A stretch of 64,000 nucleotides of DNA from Asterias amurensis (Eukaryota > Echinodermata > Asteroidea > Forcipulatida > Asteriidae): assembly GCF_032118995.1 (NCBI RefSeq), contig NC_092666.1, positions 5,220,501-5,284,500 on the forward strand, read 5' to 3'. Made by a program: the position numbers and the translations under genes. Shown here one piece after another: positions 35,201 through 46,921 of this stretch. The notes beneath the pieces are model-generated. The model saw nothing but the letters and a program-made list of their open reading frames with translations, had not been told where the DNA came from and searched no databases. Each line of letters opens with the position of its first letter. Position 1 is the first letter of the stretch.

Positions 35201-38200
35201 TCTGTTATTTAAAAAAAAAAAGTTGTTTCATAAAAAGTCTAGAAAAGGATTTACTTTTTATCACAGCACTGTATTCTATTGGTCTGTTATGTCCATTGAG
35301 ATCATTTATTATTGGCAAGTGTCCATTTTGCTTTTGTAAAAATTAGCTAGAGCGATAATTTATTACAACGAACTAAAACAATTCCTTTCTTGAAAGCAAA
35401 GCCCCGCACCAAGCGCTGACGTTTTCAAACGTAACACAAAGTCATTAATATTCTATGCGGTATTAATAAATTCACTCGTCATTGCTAAAAAAAAGGTTAC
35501 CAAGCCCCGCCCCAATACACTACCCAATCACAACCACTTATTTGCAACCACCACTCTGTTATATTCAAATGTAACACAAAATCATGTATATTCTATGAAG
35601 TATCAACCAACTCGTCATTGCTGCTCAACATAAATAACTAAGCCCCGCCCCAATTACACTACCCTATCACATCCACCAATGCGCAGCAAACACTCTGACG
35701 TAACGAAACATCATGAATAATGTTAGACTGTGTCCGAATTGGCGACTTTGGCTACAGCTACGGCTAGATCAGCGCGTCTGTCAGTGTTGAAGAATAGGCA
35801 GACGCGCGCGCCCTAGCCGTAGCTGTAGCCGAAGTCACCAATTCGGACACGGCCATATTCAATGAAGTATCAACGAACGCGTCGTTGCCAAGATATTAGC
35901 AATGATTGTCGAGCTTAGATTGCATTGGACGTCGTCACCACAACTCTGGCATAATCAAAATGTAACACAAAGTCATGAATATTCAATGAAGTCTCGACTA
36001 ACTCGTCGTTGTAAAGATATTTGCATAAATGGTCGAGGCTTAGATTACATTTGAAGTTGCCATATTGTTTTGATTTTAGTTGAGTACTTACGATGTCTCA
36101 TCCTCCTGGCTTCTTCTTCCCTTCTTAGTATATCTGCAAACATCTAGAAAATACAAGGTTTAATGCCAGTTCAAGTGATGTACAATGTCCTGGCTAATCG
36201 TTTGAAGTACTTTGGTAGTTGTTTTTTATATTTATTTTAATTATGAATTCTTTGTATAAAAAAAAACACTGTGGCTACTACCCAATCCTTGACAGACGAG
36301 CTTTGAGTCGCTGACCCCAACTGATATTTGAGTCTAAGTTTGTTTGTTTGCTTGTTTGTTTATTTATTTCTACGCAATTAAACATCGAGTCGTACAACAT
36401 TGGCTTCGAAGAAAACATTGAGCGGATGGCTATCTAAAACCCATTTTGCTTGAACGGATGACATTATAATGTGCTAATGGAAGAGTGTTGATATATATGT
36501 ATAATGAGTAGGGTAGATGGTCTTAGCTTTTGATCCAAACCGGACCTTCTTTAGAGGCATAAAACAAGAACAAATAAAAAACATATCCATTTATAGGGGA
36601 AAGTGGTAAAGGGATTAAGGGAAGGATCCAGAAAGAGGCGGAAAATTTATAGCTAATCAAAGTTTCTATTTCAGAAATATATATATTATTTTGTTTTCTT
36701 TTCTTTTTAGTTTAAACTTAATTTATCCATTAATTCATAGGCGGCGCTATTTTAAAAGTAATATTACTTTGAATTGAGGGACATTCTGTTAATAACCATA
36801 ACATAATTGCATTTTTATAAAAAATCATTAACTGGTAGCCTCGGGAAAACATACACTTTATCGCAATTAATACTCAACGCGCGCGTTAACATTGACTAAA
36901 GGTGCATGCTGGTCAAGCTAGCGATCAAACTTGATCCATTATAGCAATACCGTCATGCACCTCATTCAACAGTTAGCAAATACGCAATGGGTAATATCAA
37001 TGGATGCGTTCGTTTAGCTTCCCTGGGTCGACCCCGGTGTGTGGCGGGTTTTTTTTCCCAGGACGAGTGTGTGCAGATAATTACCCACGTTCGTCCTGCT
37101 GGTAAAAAAAAAACGCCACGCACCGGGGTCGACCCAGTGGAGCTAAACGAACGCACCCATTATTGTTGTGGTTTTTAAAGGTGTGGTCCTATAACGGCCA
37201 TGTTTTTTTTGTGAATCTTAGGATAATTTTTCTGTATAAACATATTTTCGGTGGCTTTTACTTAATGTGTTTGGTTGATTATATATTCATCTGTTTACAT
37301 GTATCTTTATTGCTTTATGATCATAGTGTGGATCTTATTTTTAACATTTTAAATTATTTAGGTTTTGTGGCTAAAATGGAAGTTTGTATTCTTTTAAATC
37401 GCCTGGGAGCATTTTTAATGGACTTGGCGCTATATAAATGTGTTCATTATTTTATGTTATTTTTTTTGCGCAAAAAGGTCTATTGGTTAAACTGGGGGCG
37501 CCCTCTCTTGAAAATTGTTTATCTTAGCTTACCCTGAAAAAAAACATGAAGCCTAATCCACCGCCATATTCCTCATCACTTTCACCATCACTGTCCTCAT
37601 CGTACCTGTTAGTACCTGAAAAACAATAACCAAAATATTCTTATTTCTTATCCAGCAAGATGATGTTTTCCTCAAAAGTTATTTTAGCCCATTAGTTGGC
37701 TAAACAAAAGTTGGAGATGAGCATGCGCAGTTAATAGCTATAATAGCTATAATAGTTTAAGTGTTTGTTTAGATGATCTTCCCATCAAGGCAACTCGGCA
37801 AACTTCGAAAAAGACATATAAACACCAAGCTGGCAACAGCCAATCTCTAGACTGTAATACAAACATTTTTGTTGTAATGATTTAAAGATTGCTAAAATTT
37901 AGAAATTTGTATTCAGTCACTAGACGAAAATATTCATTCTAGTCATTGAGAAACCATCATTTAGCTTGCTATTATGGTTTGAACCTCAAAACGGTAACTC
38001 AGCCTAACTCGAGATAAGTCTTAAAGGAACACATTGCCTTGGATTGGTCGAGTTGGTCTTTGAAAAGCGTTCGTAACCGTTTTTTTATATAATGCATATG
38101 GGTAGAAAGATGTTGTAAAAGTAGAATACAGTGATCCACATAAACATGCCTCGAAATTGCACGGTTTTCCTTTTACCTCGTCGACTAACACAGTCGGCCA

Positions 38201-40537
38201 TTTATGGGAGTCAAGTTTTTGACTCCCATAAATGACCGACCGTGTTAGTTCGCACAGTAAAAGGAAAACCACGCAGTTTCGAGGCAAACTTGTGTGGACC
38301 ATTGTATTCTACTTTTAAAACATCTTTCCAACCATATGCATTTTATAACAAACGGTTACAACCGCTTTTTATAGACCAACTCGTCCGATCCAAGGCAACG
38401 TGTTCCTTTAAAACTCTTTGTTAAATCCACCCCTGCATTCTATTAAATTAAATTGTATCTCCATATTGGTGGAAAATGAGAGTGATAAACAAATTAAGTA
38501 CAATTATTAAAGTCAAAGACATTGAAGAACATGTCAAGCAAATGTTTATTAAAATTGAAACGAACAAAAACTATGATGTAATGGGTACGGAACAAACCAA
38601 TATGGCTTGTTTTAAAGTGCCCAACAAATACAAAACGGGAGAAATCACAGCAAAAACAAAACAACAAACAAACAAACAAAAAATTTACAACCTAACTCAA
38701 AGGACCACGGTGAGATACCCGGATTGTTTGAATTTGATGTTCCGAAACTATGATTAAATGATTGATCCGTATTGATCCTGTTTACCTTCAGCTAGTACAC
38801 GATAGGCCTGACTGATCCGCTGGAATCGCTGTGTTGCTAGCGGATCGTCCGGATTTTTATCCGGATGGTTGTCCATGGCCTTCGTCCGGTAGGCCTGTCG
38901 AATTTCATCTGCAAAATTTACAGTTATTAAGCACACATTGTATGGAAGCGTATTGCCGCTACATGAATACATTTTTCCCTCTCTTACCGTGTACGTACAC
39001 AATAACTTATCATGTACGTACACGATAAATTATCATGTACGTACACGATAAATTATCATGTCGTACACGATAAATTATCATGTGCGTACACGATAAATTA
39101 TCATGTACGTACACGATAAGTTATCCTGTTCGTACATGATAAGTTTGAACTTATCCTGTTTGTACACAGTAAGTTTGGACTGTTCCTGTTTGTACACAAT
39201 AAGTTTGGACTTATCGTTTTGTACACAATAAGTTTGTGGACTTATCGTGTACGTACACAATATTATTATATCACAACAAAAATGTACAAATATTACGCAA
39301 AAATTTACAATTATTACGCAAACATTTACAGTTATTACATAATTATGGTTCTATCCATATTAACAATTTGTTTCAAAAGGTTTCATCGGAAGCTTGACAA
39401 TAAGCTCCGCCCCATTGCGTATTGACCGATCACAACGCAAGGAAGGTCCGACACTAAGGTCCGACATGCGTGCGCGTATGCTTGGCGCGCGCGGCAGAGT
39501 TGTGCAGAAAGGCATTGCAGAGCCCCACGTGTTCTTGCTCACACGTGCGTTGTGGGCGGAGCTTACTGGATCGGTCTATTGCATAAAGACCTCTGTGGCG
39601 GGAGATTCTGCTCCCCCCCCCCCCCCCCCCCCATTACGGCGAACTGCGAATAAACTAGTTTACTTCCGTCAATTTTTTGACTCCCATAAATGGCCGACCG
39701 TGTTAATTCGCACAGTAAAAGGAAAACCACGCAATTTCGAGGCAAACTTGTGTGGATCGTTGTATTCTACTTTTAAAACATCTTTCCAACCATATGCATT
39801 TTATAAAAAACGGTTTCAAGTGCTTTTCATAGATCAACTCGTCCGATCCAAGGCAACGTGTTCCTTTAAAGCTCTGTCACCTTCATAACTCTGACTTCAC
39901 GTGCACTGTGTCTGCAACTACTGTGCATTTTTGACACGACGGTTCTGATATTGACATTCCATTGATAAAAATAACCTATGCTACTCTGTTTGCTTAAGTG
40001 TTTATTGATCTTTGTTTTGGAAAGGCTATACAGCTTGAAGGCACTGGACACTATTGGTAACTACTCAAAATAACTATTTGCATAAAACCTTACTTGGTAA
40101 CGAGTATTGGACAGCTTTTGATAGTATAAAACATTGTGAGAAACGGCTCCCTCTGAAGTAACGTAGTTTTCGAAAAAGAAGTAATTTTTCTACGAGTTTG
40201 ATATCGCGACCTCAGAATTAGAATTTGAGGTCTCGAAATCAAGCATCTGAAAGCACACAACTTCGTCTGACAAGGGTGTTTTTTCTTTCTTAATTATCTC
40301 GCAACTTAGATGACCGATTGAGCTCAAATTTTCACAGGTTTGTTATTTTATGCATACGTTGAAATAGACCAAGTGAGAAGGGTCTTTGACAATTACCAAT
40401 AGTGTCCAGTGTCTTTAAATATGCAGCACATAAAACAAGTAGCCTACATCATGCCAACAGATAGTCTTACCTTGACTAGCATTCGATGGTAGATCCAAAA
40501 TGGCGAAACTTTCCCTACGACTTAAAGACGATGACAT
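32243..40537 (-). CDS. J-domain (DnaJ/HSP40) protein with a repeat-rich tail
   Basis: Eight coding exons on the minus strand: 40471-40537, 38786-38908, 37533-37615, 36092-36143, 35140-35201, 33981-34448, 33151-33390 and 32243-32368. Phases join cleanly (1,1,0,1,0,0,0) to give 406 aa. Residues 9-64 are a J domain with the HPD motif at 37-39 (NHPDKNPDDP) and FQRISQAYRVLAEG, so it should stimulate an HSP70 ATPase. An acidic stretch follows (DEDSDGESDEE, 69-79). Residues about 159-213 hold a seven-residue repeat, RTSQQSG or RTSQQTG, about eight copies. The C-terminus is basic (KKLSKRQLLAQHKRRAREA), possibly a nuclear signal. I cannot place it in a named DNAJ subfamily. The exon at 34448 could also start at 34442; both keep frame. 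Start chosen as the ATG at 40537 just before the J domain. Confidence 0.82.
32850..33130. repeat. Dispersed repeat with TATAGCGCC head in a J-gene intron
   Basis: AATCAATCATAAATAAATAA and TTTGTATAGCGCCTAGGTTT are followed by a body ending AAGGCTCTATCAGCAAGAAA. A related head (AATCAATCAATCAATTG ... AAAGCGCTAATCC) is at 60172-60215. Confidence 0.5.
33605..33935. mobile_element. Inverted-repeat element, family E, copy 1
   Basis: Arms around a centre near 33745 mirror each other (GTGAGAAAGCTTCCCTGAAA against TTTTCGGGAAGCTTCC; ACAGATTTACA against TGTAAATCTGT). Related to 60996-61335. It lies in a J-gene intron. Confidence 0.65.
34214..34345 (-). repeat. 21-bp tandem repeat inside a J-domain gene exon
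   Basis: Units such as GTTGGGAAGTTCTTCCAGTTT recur about six times and read RTSQQTG in the coding frame on the minus strand. The other frames are also open by chance, which produces misleading ORFs on both strands. Confidence 0.85.
34535..35090. repeat. Dispersed repeat K, copy 2, with hairpin
   Basis: Matches 1697-2262 over most of its length. The hairpin arms GAGGCCTGGTTTTTGATAAT and ATTATCAAGAACCAGGCCTC lie at 34969-35032, and GTGTTGAATCGGTTTTCAAC pairs with GTTGAAAACC further out. In a J-gene intron. Confidence 0.7.
35730..35852. mobile_element. Short perfect-arm hairpin element
   Basis: Left GTGTCCGAATTGGCGACTTT ... GCTACAGCTACGGCTAG and right CTAGCCGTAGCTGTAGCC ... ACCAATTCGGACAC are inverted copies with a core of about 40 bases. 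In a J-gene intron. Confidence 0.7.
37004..37158. mobile_element. Short inverted-repeat element with GGTCGACCC
   Basis: Left ATGCGTTCGTTTAGCTTCCC ... GGGTCGACCCCGGTG and right CACCGGGGTCGACCCAG ... AGCTAAACGAACGCA are inverted copies. A decayed half is at 31820-31880. In a J-gene intron. Confidence 0.7.
38021..38411. mobile_element. TTAA palindromic element, family B, copy 1
   Basis: Ends TTAAAGGAACACATTGCCTT and AAGGCAACGTGTTCCTTTAA, TTAA on both sides. Nearly the whole element is one inverted repeat folding at GAGTCAAGTTTTTGACTC near 38217. In a J-gene intron. Confidence 0.85.
38985..39260. repeat. Minisatellite of CGTACACGATAAATTATCATGTA type units
   Basis: About ten units of roughly 24 bp, each partly palindromic (GTACGTACAC, ATAAATTAT). 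It immediately precedes the J-domain exon on the minus strand. Confidence 0.8.
39401..39565. mobile_element. Short inverted-repeat element
   Basis: TAAGCTCCGCCC at the left and GGGCGGAGCTTA at the right are exact inverted ends, 165 bp apart. Confidence 0.55.
39672..39869. mobile_element. Half copy of TTAA palindromic element, family B
   Basis: Starts at the family B centre (TTTTTTGACTCCCATAAATG) and runs to AAGGCAACGTGTTCCTTTAA. The left arm is absent and the junction lies next to a long C-tract (39613-39632). Confidence 0.75.
40035..40418 (-). mobile_element. Family A element in the J-domain gene first intron
   Basis: Minus-orientation copy, left TTGAAGGCACTGGACACTAT, right AGTGTCCAGTGTCTTTAA. 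Hairpin arms GACCTCAGAATTAG and TTTGAGGTCTCG are present. It ends about 50 bases before exon 1 on the minus strand. Confidence 0.8.
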
Positions 40538-41445
40538 GATGTTGCGTTTTTATAAACTTCACTCCACAACGAAAGAATGCTACTTCTGCGTCGACTTTAC
40601 AGTCCACTATAGTTAGAAATATTCCACGCAATGGTGTAGCAAGAAATAAACTAACCCTCTTGTCCAACGTTCAAGCTGGGTATTTCATACTGTCAATATT
40701 TCTCATCATTAATATTTTTCAGCTACGCAATACGGAGTGTTGCGCACTCGATTTGGGGGAATCCCCGTTTTGATGTGTCTGCTTGCGCAATCCACGCTAC
40801 TCCGACCTCAGTGAACTACATTTATGTGCACAAGCCCCACGTAACTCAATGCAGGATGGTAAGTAAACATTCTGCTTTTTGTCTGTGCAGTGAAAGGGCT
40901 ATCCACACGACAGCAATTTAACGGGGGTCCCTTGCTAAAATTTAGTCAGGTTTAAAAGTGTAGCACTTTTTGACAACAGTTGTTTTCCTTTCACTTGAGG
41001 TAGGCCAACATTTTCTAAAATTGTTCAACCATGCTAAAATTTAGCAAGGTATCCTTGCCAGATTGCTCTCGTGTGAAAGGGTCTTTAGTTAACGATCAGT
41101 GTTTTAAAGGAAAGGTTAACGTTTGGTAGTCACGTTTAAAATGAATGGCATTTAAAAAACCTTTGGTTAGAAATCTGCTGCAGCTTTTGATATTATAAAG
41201 CATTTTTGAGAAACATTTCACTCTGAGATGATGTTAGGTAAATATATATTCAGCTTTTATGCCCCAAATTTTGAATTTTAGAAGCCGTTACCGCAGTAAC
41301 ACTTCTTAGATTGATGATGTAGTCCTTTTTAGGGAGTATTGTTCCTGCTGCATGGACAATTATTCGCTCGGATTTTTGGCGATATATTCCTCATATGCAG
41401 TGGGGGAAATGACAACCCTAATGACGCGTTAAAATGGTGTACGCC
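40538..41445. other. Promoter side of the J-domain gene and intergenic DNA
   Basis: The 5' flank of the minus-strand J-domain gene lies here; I see no TATA box. An inverted-repeat element of family L spans about 40891-41090 (AAAGGGCTATCCACACGAC / CTCTCGTGTGAAAGGGTCTTT). A family C-like end follows at 41104 (TTTTAAAGGAAAGGTTAACG). Confidence 0.5.
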
Positions 41446-41833
41446 CTAAAAGATACTGGACACTATTGGTAATTGTCAAATACCATGAGTCTTCTCACTT
41501 GGTGTATCTCAACAGATGCACAGAGTAACAAACCTGTGAAAATTTAAACTCAATTGGTCGTCGAAGCTGCGAGATAATTATGGAAGGAAAAGAACCCGTG
41601 TCGCATGAAATTGTGTGCTTTAAGATGTTTGATTTCGGGACCTCAAAATCTAACGAGGTCTCGAAATCTAATTTAAATGTTTTAATGGAAAATTACTTCT
41701 TTCTCGAAAACTACGTTTCTTCAGAGGGAGCTGGCTTCTCGCAGTGTTTTATACTATCAACAACTTGTTACCAAGTAAGTTTTTATGCTAACAAGTATTC
41801 TGAGTAATTACCAACAGTGTCCGGTGCCTTTAA
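41446..41833 (+). mobile_element. TTAA inverted-repeat element, family A
   Basis: Left CTAAAAGATACTGGACACTA and right AGTGTCCGGTGCCTTTAA. The body is typical (CGTCGAAGCTGCGAGATAAT, TTCTCGAAAACTACG). Confidence 0.75.
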
Positions 41834-42101
41834 GCGCAAATTTTGTCAAAATCCATAATGGGTGACTGTGTACATTTTTGGGTGCGGGGTGTTTTGGTTT
41901 CATACCTGACCGCTTTTAAAAGCGCAATTTGGAATATGACGTCATTTGGATTTTTTATAATAAATAGGTCTTTACAAAAAACATTGCTCTTCAAATCGCT
42001 TGGGATCGATGTCTATGACGCACCTTTACAACTGTAAAAACTGTAACTGTAAGCTGTTTCTTTAGTAAGCTAAACAAACATTTCATTGTGCAATAGTAAT
42101 A

Positions 42102-42639
42102 TTAAAGGGACACACCGGCTCACTGTTTACGCAATTTAGGGGTGTAGAATCATAATTAATGTTTTTATAGATGGTTGCTGTAAAAAAAAATCATCAAAAT
42201 GTCACGTATTTAGCGAAAAATGTAAAAACAAAAAAAAGCGGCCATATAACAAGCTTCCGTTACACGGACTCTTTGAATGTGAATCTTACGTTAGATTTTT
42301 CACCATTATTTACATTTTGTAGCGATAATTTGAATACATGATCTTTTTCGTCAATTATTCGTAAATAATTTTGTAAAAAAAATATTTAAATTTGGTTAAG
42401 TAAGTTACTTTTAGACGGCTGAAAGTAAAACTAGCCCGGAAGGTCACGTGATTGTTTGTACCACTTTTTGGTTAGAACAATCACGCGACCTGCGTTTTTG
42501 TCTTAAAATGCTCAAAAACGGCTAAATTTGATGATTTTTTTTTAGGAGTGTTCTTCTTCATTCCTGGAAGACCGTTGAAGTCATATCTTAGTCTATTTTG
42601 TAGCCCAAATCGCCCAATTCGGCCGGTGTGTCCCTTTAA
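42102..42639. mobile_element. TTAA inverted-repeat element, family D
   Basis: Ends TTAAAGGGACACACCGGC and GCCGGTGTGTCCCTTTAA, TTAA on both sides. The arms continue (CAATTTAGG...; CACGTGATTG and CAATCACGCG inside). No ORF of note. Confidence 0.8.
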
Positions 42640-43426
42640 GTTGGCCCTAGAACCAACGGCAATCCAGACTATATGTGTTCGTTTCAGCTAAGCATGAAAT
42701 TGAAACAATGTATAAAATTGCTGTGATACAATCTATCGTGCGAAGTAAAACAAATTGTTTTAAAAAAAAAAATTAAAAAAAATGTAACTCTAATGTTCGA
42801 TTTTTTGTTTTCTTTCGTTTATTACTTCACATGATTATGACTACGGCGATACAAAATTAGAATACATACAGAAAATAGCAAACATTAAATAAAGGTGAAC
42901 AGTTTCGATAGACCCCCGCCCCCACCCCCCCGTACAAAAAATAATAAAATGTTCGTTACATTCCAAATTCTTAAAATAATGAAATAAATCTATAATCAAG
43001 TTCAAAATTAATGCCCTTCATTTTCAGAACAAATCCCCAAATATCAGTTGTGCTTAAAATCTGAACAAGAAATAAAATGATCGAAACAAACAGCAGCTTT
43101 ATTTCGACTGAAGGGGAAATTCCCGCGTTTATCATCCTTGCGCAATACAATAGTCGTGTAAACACACATGATGCAATAAATTGAGCCTAGTTTTCGACGA
43201 AATGCATTGGTCGCAGTGCGCATGTGCGTATAGCTGCTGATTAGCATTTGGTACAGTTGTCTTGCGAGTGGTTTTAGGTTGCCAAACGAAACGAACATTT
43301 TGTTCACATTTAATTTGGCCCGTGGGCCACGAACTGTAATGTATCAAATGAAATGAAACAATTGGGAAACATCACATTACGTACAGACTCTACCGTGGTT
43401 CTCAGGGCCCAGTTTGATACAGCTGC
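42640..43426. other. Intergenic DNA, no gene recognised
   Basis: AT-rich with short spurious ORFs on the minus strand and a C-tract near 42915. Confidence 0.45.
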
Positions 43427-43816
43427 TTAAAGGAACACGTTGCCCTGAATCGGTCGAGTTGGTCTTTAAAAAGCGTTTGTAACCGTTTGTTATAAAATGC
43501 ATATGGTTAGAAATATGATTTAAAGTAGAATACAATGATCCACACAAATTTGCCTCGAAATTGCGTGGTTTTTCTTTTACTTTGCGAACTAACACATTCG
43601 GCCATTTATGGGAGTCAAAAATTTGACTCCCATAAATGGCCGACCGTGTTAGTCGACGAGGTAAAAGGAAAACCACGCAGTTTCTAGTGATACTTGTGTG
43701 GATCATTATATTCTACTTTTTAAATATCTTTCTATAGTCATATGCATTTTATAACAAACGGTTACAAACGCTTTTCAAAGACCAACTCGACCGATCCAAG
43801 GCAACGTGTTCCTTTA
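43427..43816. mobile_element. TTAA palindromic element, family B, copy 3
   Basis: TTAAAGGAACACGTTGCCCT to AAGGCAACGTGTTCCTTTAA, folding at GAGTCAAAAATTTGACTC near 43620. TTAA on both sides. Confidence 0.85.
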
Positions 43817-45937
43817 AGCATGCACACGAGCAGTGAAGCACAGCAAAATTGTACTAACGACTAGAATATTTGTAATAATAAAAAATAATACAACAGACAT
43901 TTTATATTGCGCTGACCTATATAAATATACTCTACTGCGAATTACAAGGAATGCAAAAAATGCAGAGACAAAATTATAAAAAAACAAAATATACACTAAC
44001 AGAGCGAGAATGAATTAAATAGGTGAAGTAAGCAAATGGGTTATAAGTTAAGTTTAAATACATTAAGTGAAGAAAAAAAATAAGGTTACCAGCTATAATG
44101 CCATGTCATATGTACATTTTATGCCTGGTATCCTGCTCAATTCTGCTATGCAGGAAATTGTTAAGCATTTTTTAAGCAGCACTATTAAAGGGCACAGACT
44201 GTAAATAGATGATGTCCGTCTGTTGGTAGGGGAAACAAATAAAGGAAAATATGGAAATAAAATAAAAGTTACCGTAACTCAGCACCAACTTGGTGTTTTC
44301 ATCAGCGAAAGAACATCCACATAAATAAGGTACAGCTGTTAATTTGCAGCTGTTAATTTATACAGTTCGAAGAAGCTTATGATCTTGCGACTGAGGCAAT
44401 GTTCTAGCTGCCACATTTTCTATAAATCACAGAATATATCAAACACATTTTACAGCACAGCGTTTAAAAATGCCACATTTTTTCTATTTATATCACAAAA
44501 GATCTCAAAATACAGTCACAGCATTTAGATATATAAATGTATTGCAAATATGCTAAGTAATTCATACAATTGAGAAGTTAAATTTCATTTGCATTTGGTA
44601 TTGGTTATAGGCTCTGCATGGGTCTTGGGATCGGACCCTGTGTCTGTGTAAACAATTTTTCCAATTAGTGTATGCGCAAACTTGAAGCATTGGTCTTGGG
44701 TTCAAACACTCCCCGACCCCACACCGAGTCACACACCGCGCCCCAACCCCATGCCCACACCGCGCCACAACCCAACCAAATTATGAAGCATTGGTCTTGA
44801 GTTCAAACACTCCCCAACCCGACACCGCGCCACAACCCCATGCCCACACCGCGCCACAACCCAACCAAATTATGAAGAATTGGTCTTGGGTTCAAACACT
44901 CCCCGACCCCACACCGCGCCCCAACCCCACACCGCGCGCCCCAACCCCACACCGCGCGCCCCAACCCCATGCCCACACCGCGCCACAACCCAACCAAATT
45001 ATGAAGCATTGGTCTTGGGTTCAAACACTCCCCGACCCCACACCGCGCCCCAACCCCACACCGCGCCACAACCCAACCAAATTATGAAGCATTGGTCTTG
45101 GTTTCAAACACTCCCCGACCCCACACCGCGCCCCAACCCCACACCGCGCCACAACCCAACCAAATTATCGTCCCCCTATACACCCGAGCTATAATGCCAC
45201 ACATTATACATCACTATAATATCCACGATCTTATTTAAAAAATAGTTATTTGACGTAAAAGATTAAATAAATAAAGGTTGAAAGGTGAAGATCGAAAGGT
45301 TAAGGGTTGAAACTCATTATGATTACTAGAATCTGATATATTTGTGTACACAATCTATTCACACCAAGCATCAGCTTACATAAATATTTGCTCTATTTAA
45401 ATAACGCTCATTATTTTATCTTATACAAAAGTAACACAACTTATTAGAATTTGGTATTAATACTTGCCATATATCAAATTGAATAAATATTATCTAAACT
45501 TCAATTAAATTTGATTGTATAAATGAGAAAAATGCATAAATTATTATTTACACTACAAAAACCATTGTTCTCTGTGCGCGTGCGCGTGCTCTGAACTATA
45601 TTCTAACAATGGAAATTTACGTGCCAAGTCTGCTGCCACCTATAGCCTTCCATAGTCTCCCATCTGAGACAATGCTCGCTTTGAATAGTGTGGGGTTATT
45701 GAGAAAAAAAAACTTGTTCTACAATTTAAATTCCTTTGTATTTGCTGCTTTTAACTTACAAAGTTTGCACAGTTTCACAAGGCCTCATTCAACGATAAAT
45801 TGTTATAGAAGTTGTTTTGGATATTAAGCCTTGTGTTGTAATTCTTTAAAATGTGAAACTGAAATTAGGTTCAAACATCTCAAAACTCCATGTTTTTGTT
45901 ATTGATACTTGTACGTTTTGGAAAATAATTTCTGCTT
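43817..45937. other. Intergenic DNA with a GC-rich minisatellite, no gene recognised
   Basis: AT-rich sequence around the minisatellite listed separately. The short Pro/His-rich ORFs at 44560-45190 are its translations. Confidence 0.5.
44690..45175 (+). repeat. Compound minisatellite with an AACCAAATTATGAAGCATTG unit
   Basis: About five long units, each of ATTATGAAGCATTGGTCTTG, GGTTCAAACACTCCCCGACC and a variable number of CACACCGCGCCCCAACCC blocks. Block number differs between units, giving a two-level repeat. Confidence 0.85.
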
Positions 45938-46921
45938 TTAAATAATTTCTCTTATTTTCATGCTACATTTCTGGAGAGAATATTTCCATCCTGTCCAATC
46001 TACCCACTGTATTCCATCAGTTTTCCTAATATTCCCAGAACTGAAATATTTACCATTGAGGTGTGCGCGGTAGCATGAAACGAACCACCATCCGCCCCCG
46101 TGTTGTATTGGACAGCCTGGTGACGAATCATTATCTTTTGTTGAGAATGGTTGGAGATTGTGTTCTGCCATTGAATCACCTGCTGAGCTGGCGGCATCGT
46201 ATGAACCAACATGGAGAGTGTACTTATTACCTAATACAGCAAACTCATCATAACTGGCCCAAGCTGTGATTCCGTCCCAATCAGTCATGTCTACCTTTAA
46301 TCGCCATTGTCCTGACTTAGTTAGGTCACGTAGGATGTCATTACCCAGCCAGAACTCAGTGGAGAGATCACCAAACCCAGATTGGTACTCTGCCCAAGTG
46401 CGGTCAAAATCACCAGAGCCATCTTGTCTCCTCTGGAACACGATCCAGCCTCCTCCATCTGTCTCCATATCACAGTAGACCTTCACTCCATCAGTCAGAC
46501 CAGCAGGGTAGATGGTGTAGATGCCACTCTCAAGGTTGCCAGCCTGGTATAGCTGCAGACAGCTACTTAATTGTCCACTTAATTGTACAGAGTCTGGTGC
46601 TGAAAGTGAAGGAGTTTCCAAGTTGCCATCATAGTAAGCAACTCCTTGCAGCTCAATGAAGTCATCGGGGCTTTGAGATTGAGAAGCATTGCTCAACTGA
46701 CAAACATGGTTACTCATGTAGTAGTTGAATGATGCACAGTGTGGATCCATAGAGCAGTCTCGCCCACAGATCACAGGAGATGATACAGTCTTCCATTTAA
46801 ACACATGATTTAGTAGGACTTTGTTGCTTGCTGGATACAGGTTTGATTTGACTCGTTGTCGACAATCACCATGACAATAATGTATCAAGCAAGCCAGGAA
46901 CAAAATTATGATAACTTTCAT
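45938..46921 (-). CDS. Secreted PAN-fibrinogen-domain protein (FReD lectin-like)
   Basis: Single-exon 327-aa protein, ATG at 46921 and TAA at 45938. Residues 1-18 form a signal peptide (MKVIIILFLACLIHYC). Residues 20-97 are a PAN/apple-like module (VICGRDC, DPHCASFNYY, HVCQLSN). Residues 118-327 are a fibrinogen-related domain: SCLQLYQAGN, VYCDMETDGGGWIVFQRRQDGS, TEFWLGND, with expected disulphides Cys121-Cys150 and Cys270-Cys283 and the calcium-loop TKDNDS at 262-266. Proteins of this type (ficolin, tachylectin-5 and other FReD relatives) commonly bind acetylated sugars in invertebrate immunity; the ligand here is not shown. A paralogue lies at 49588-50555. The lack of introns in a gene-rich split landscape is notable but not rare for this family. 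Confidence 0.9.
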   Translation of the reverse strand: MKVIIILFLACLIHYCHGDCRQRVKSNLYPASNKVLLNHVFKWKTVSSPVICGRDCSMDPHCASFNYYMSNHVCQLSNASQSQSPDDFIELQGVAYYDGNLETPSLSAPDSVQLSGQLSSCLQLYQAGNLESGIYTIYPAGLTDGVKVYCDMETDGGGWIVFQRRQDGSGDFDRTWAEYQSGFGDLSTEFWLGNDILRDLTKSGQWRLKVDMTDWDGITAWASYDEFAVLGNKYTLHVGSYDAASSAGDSMAEHNLQPFSTKDNDSSPGCPIQHGGGWWFVSCYRAHLNGKYFSSGNIRKTDGIQWVDWTGWKYSLQKCSMKIREII

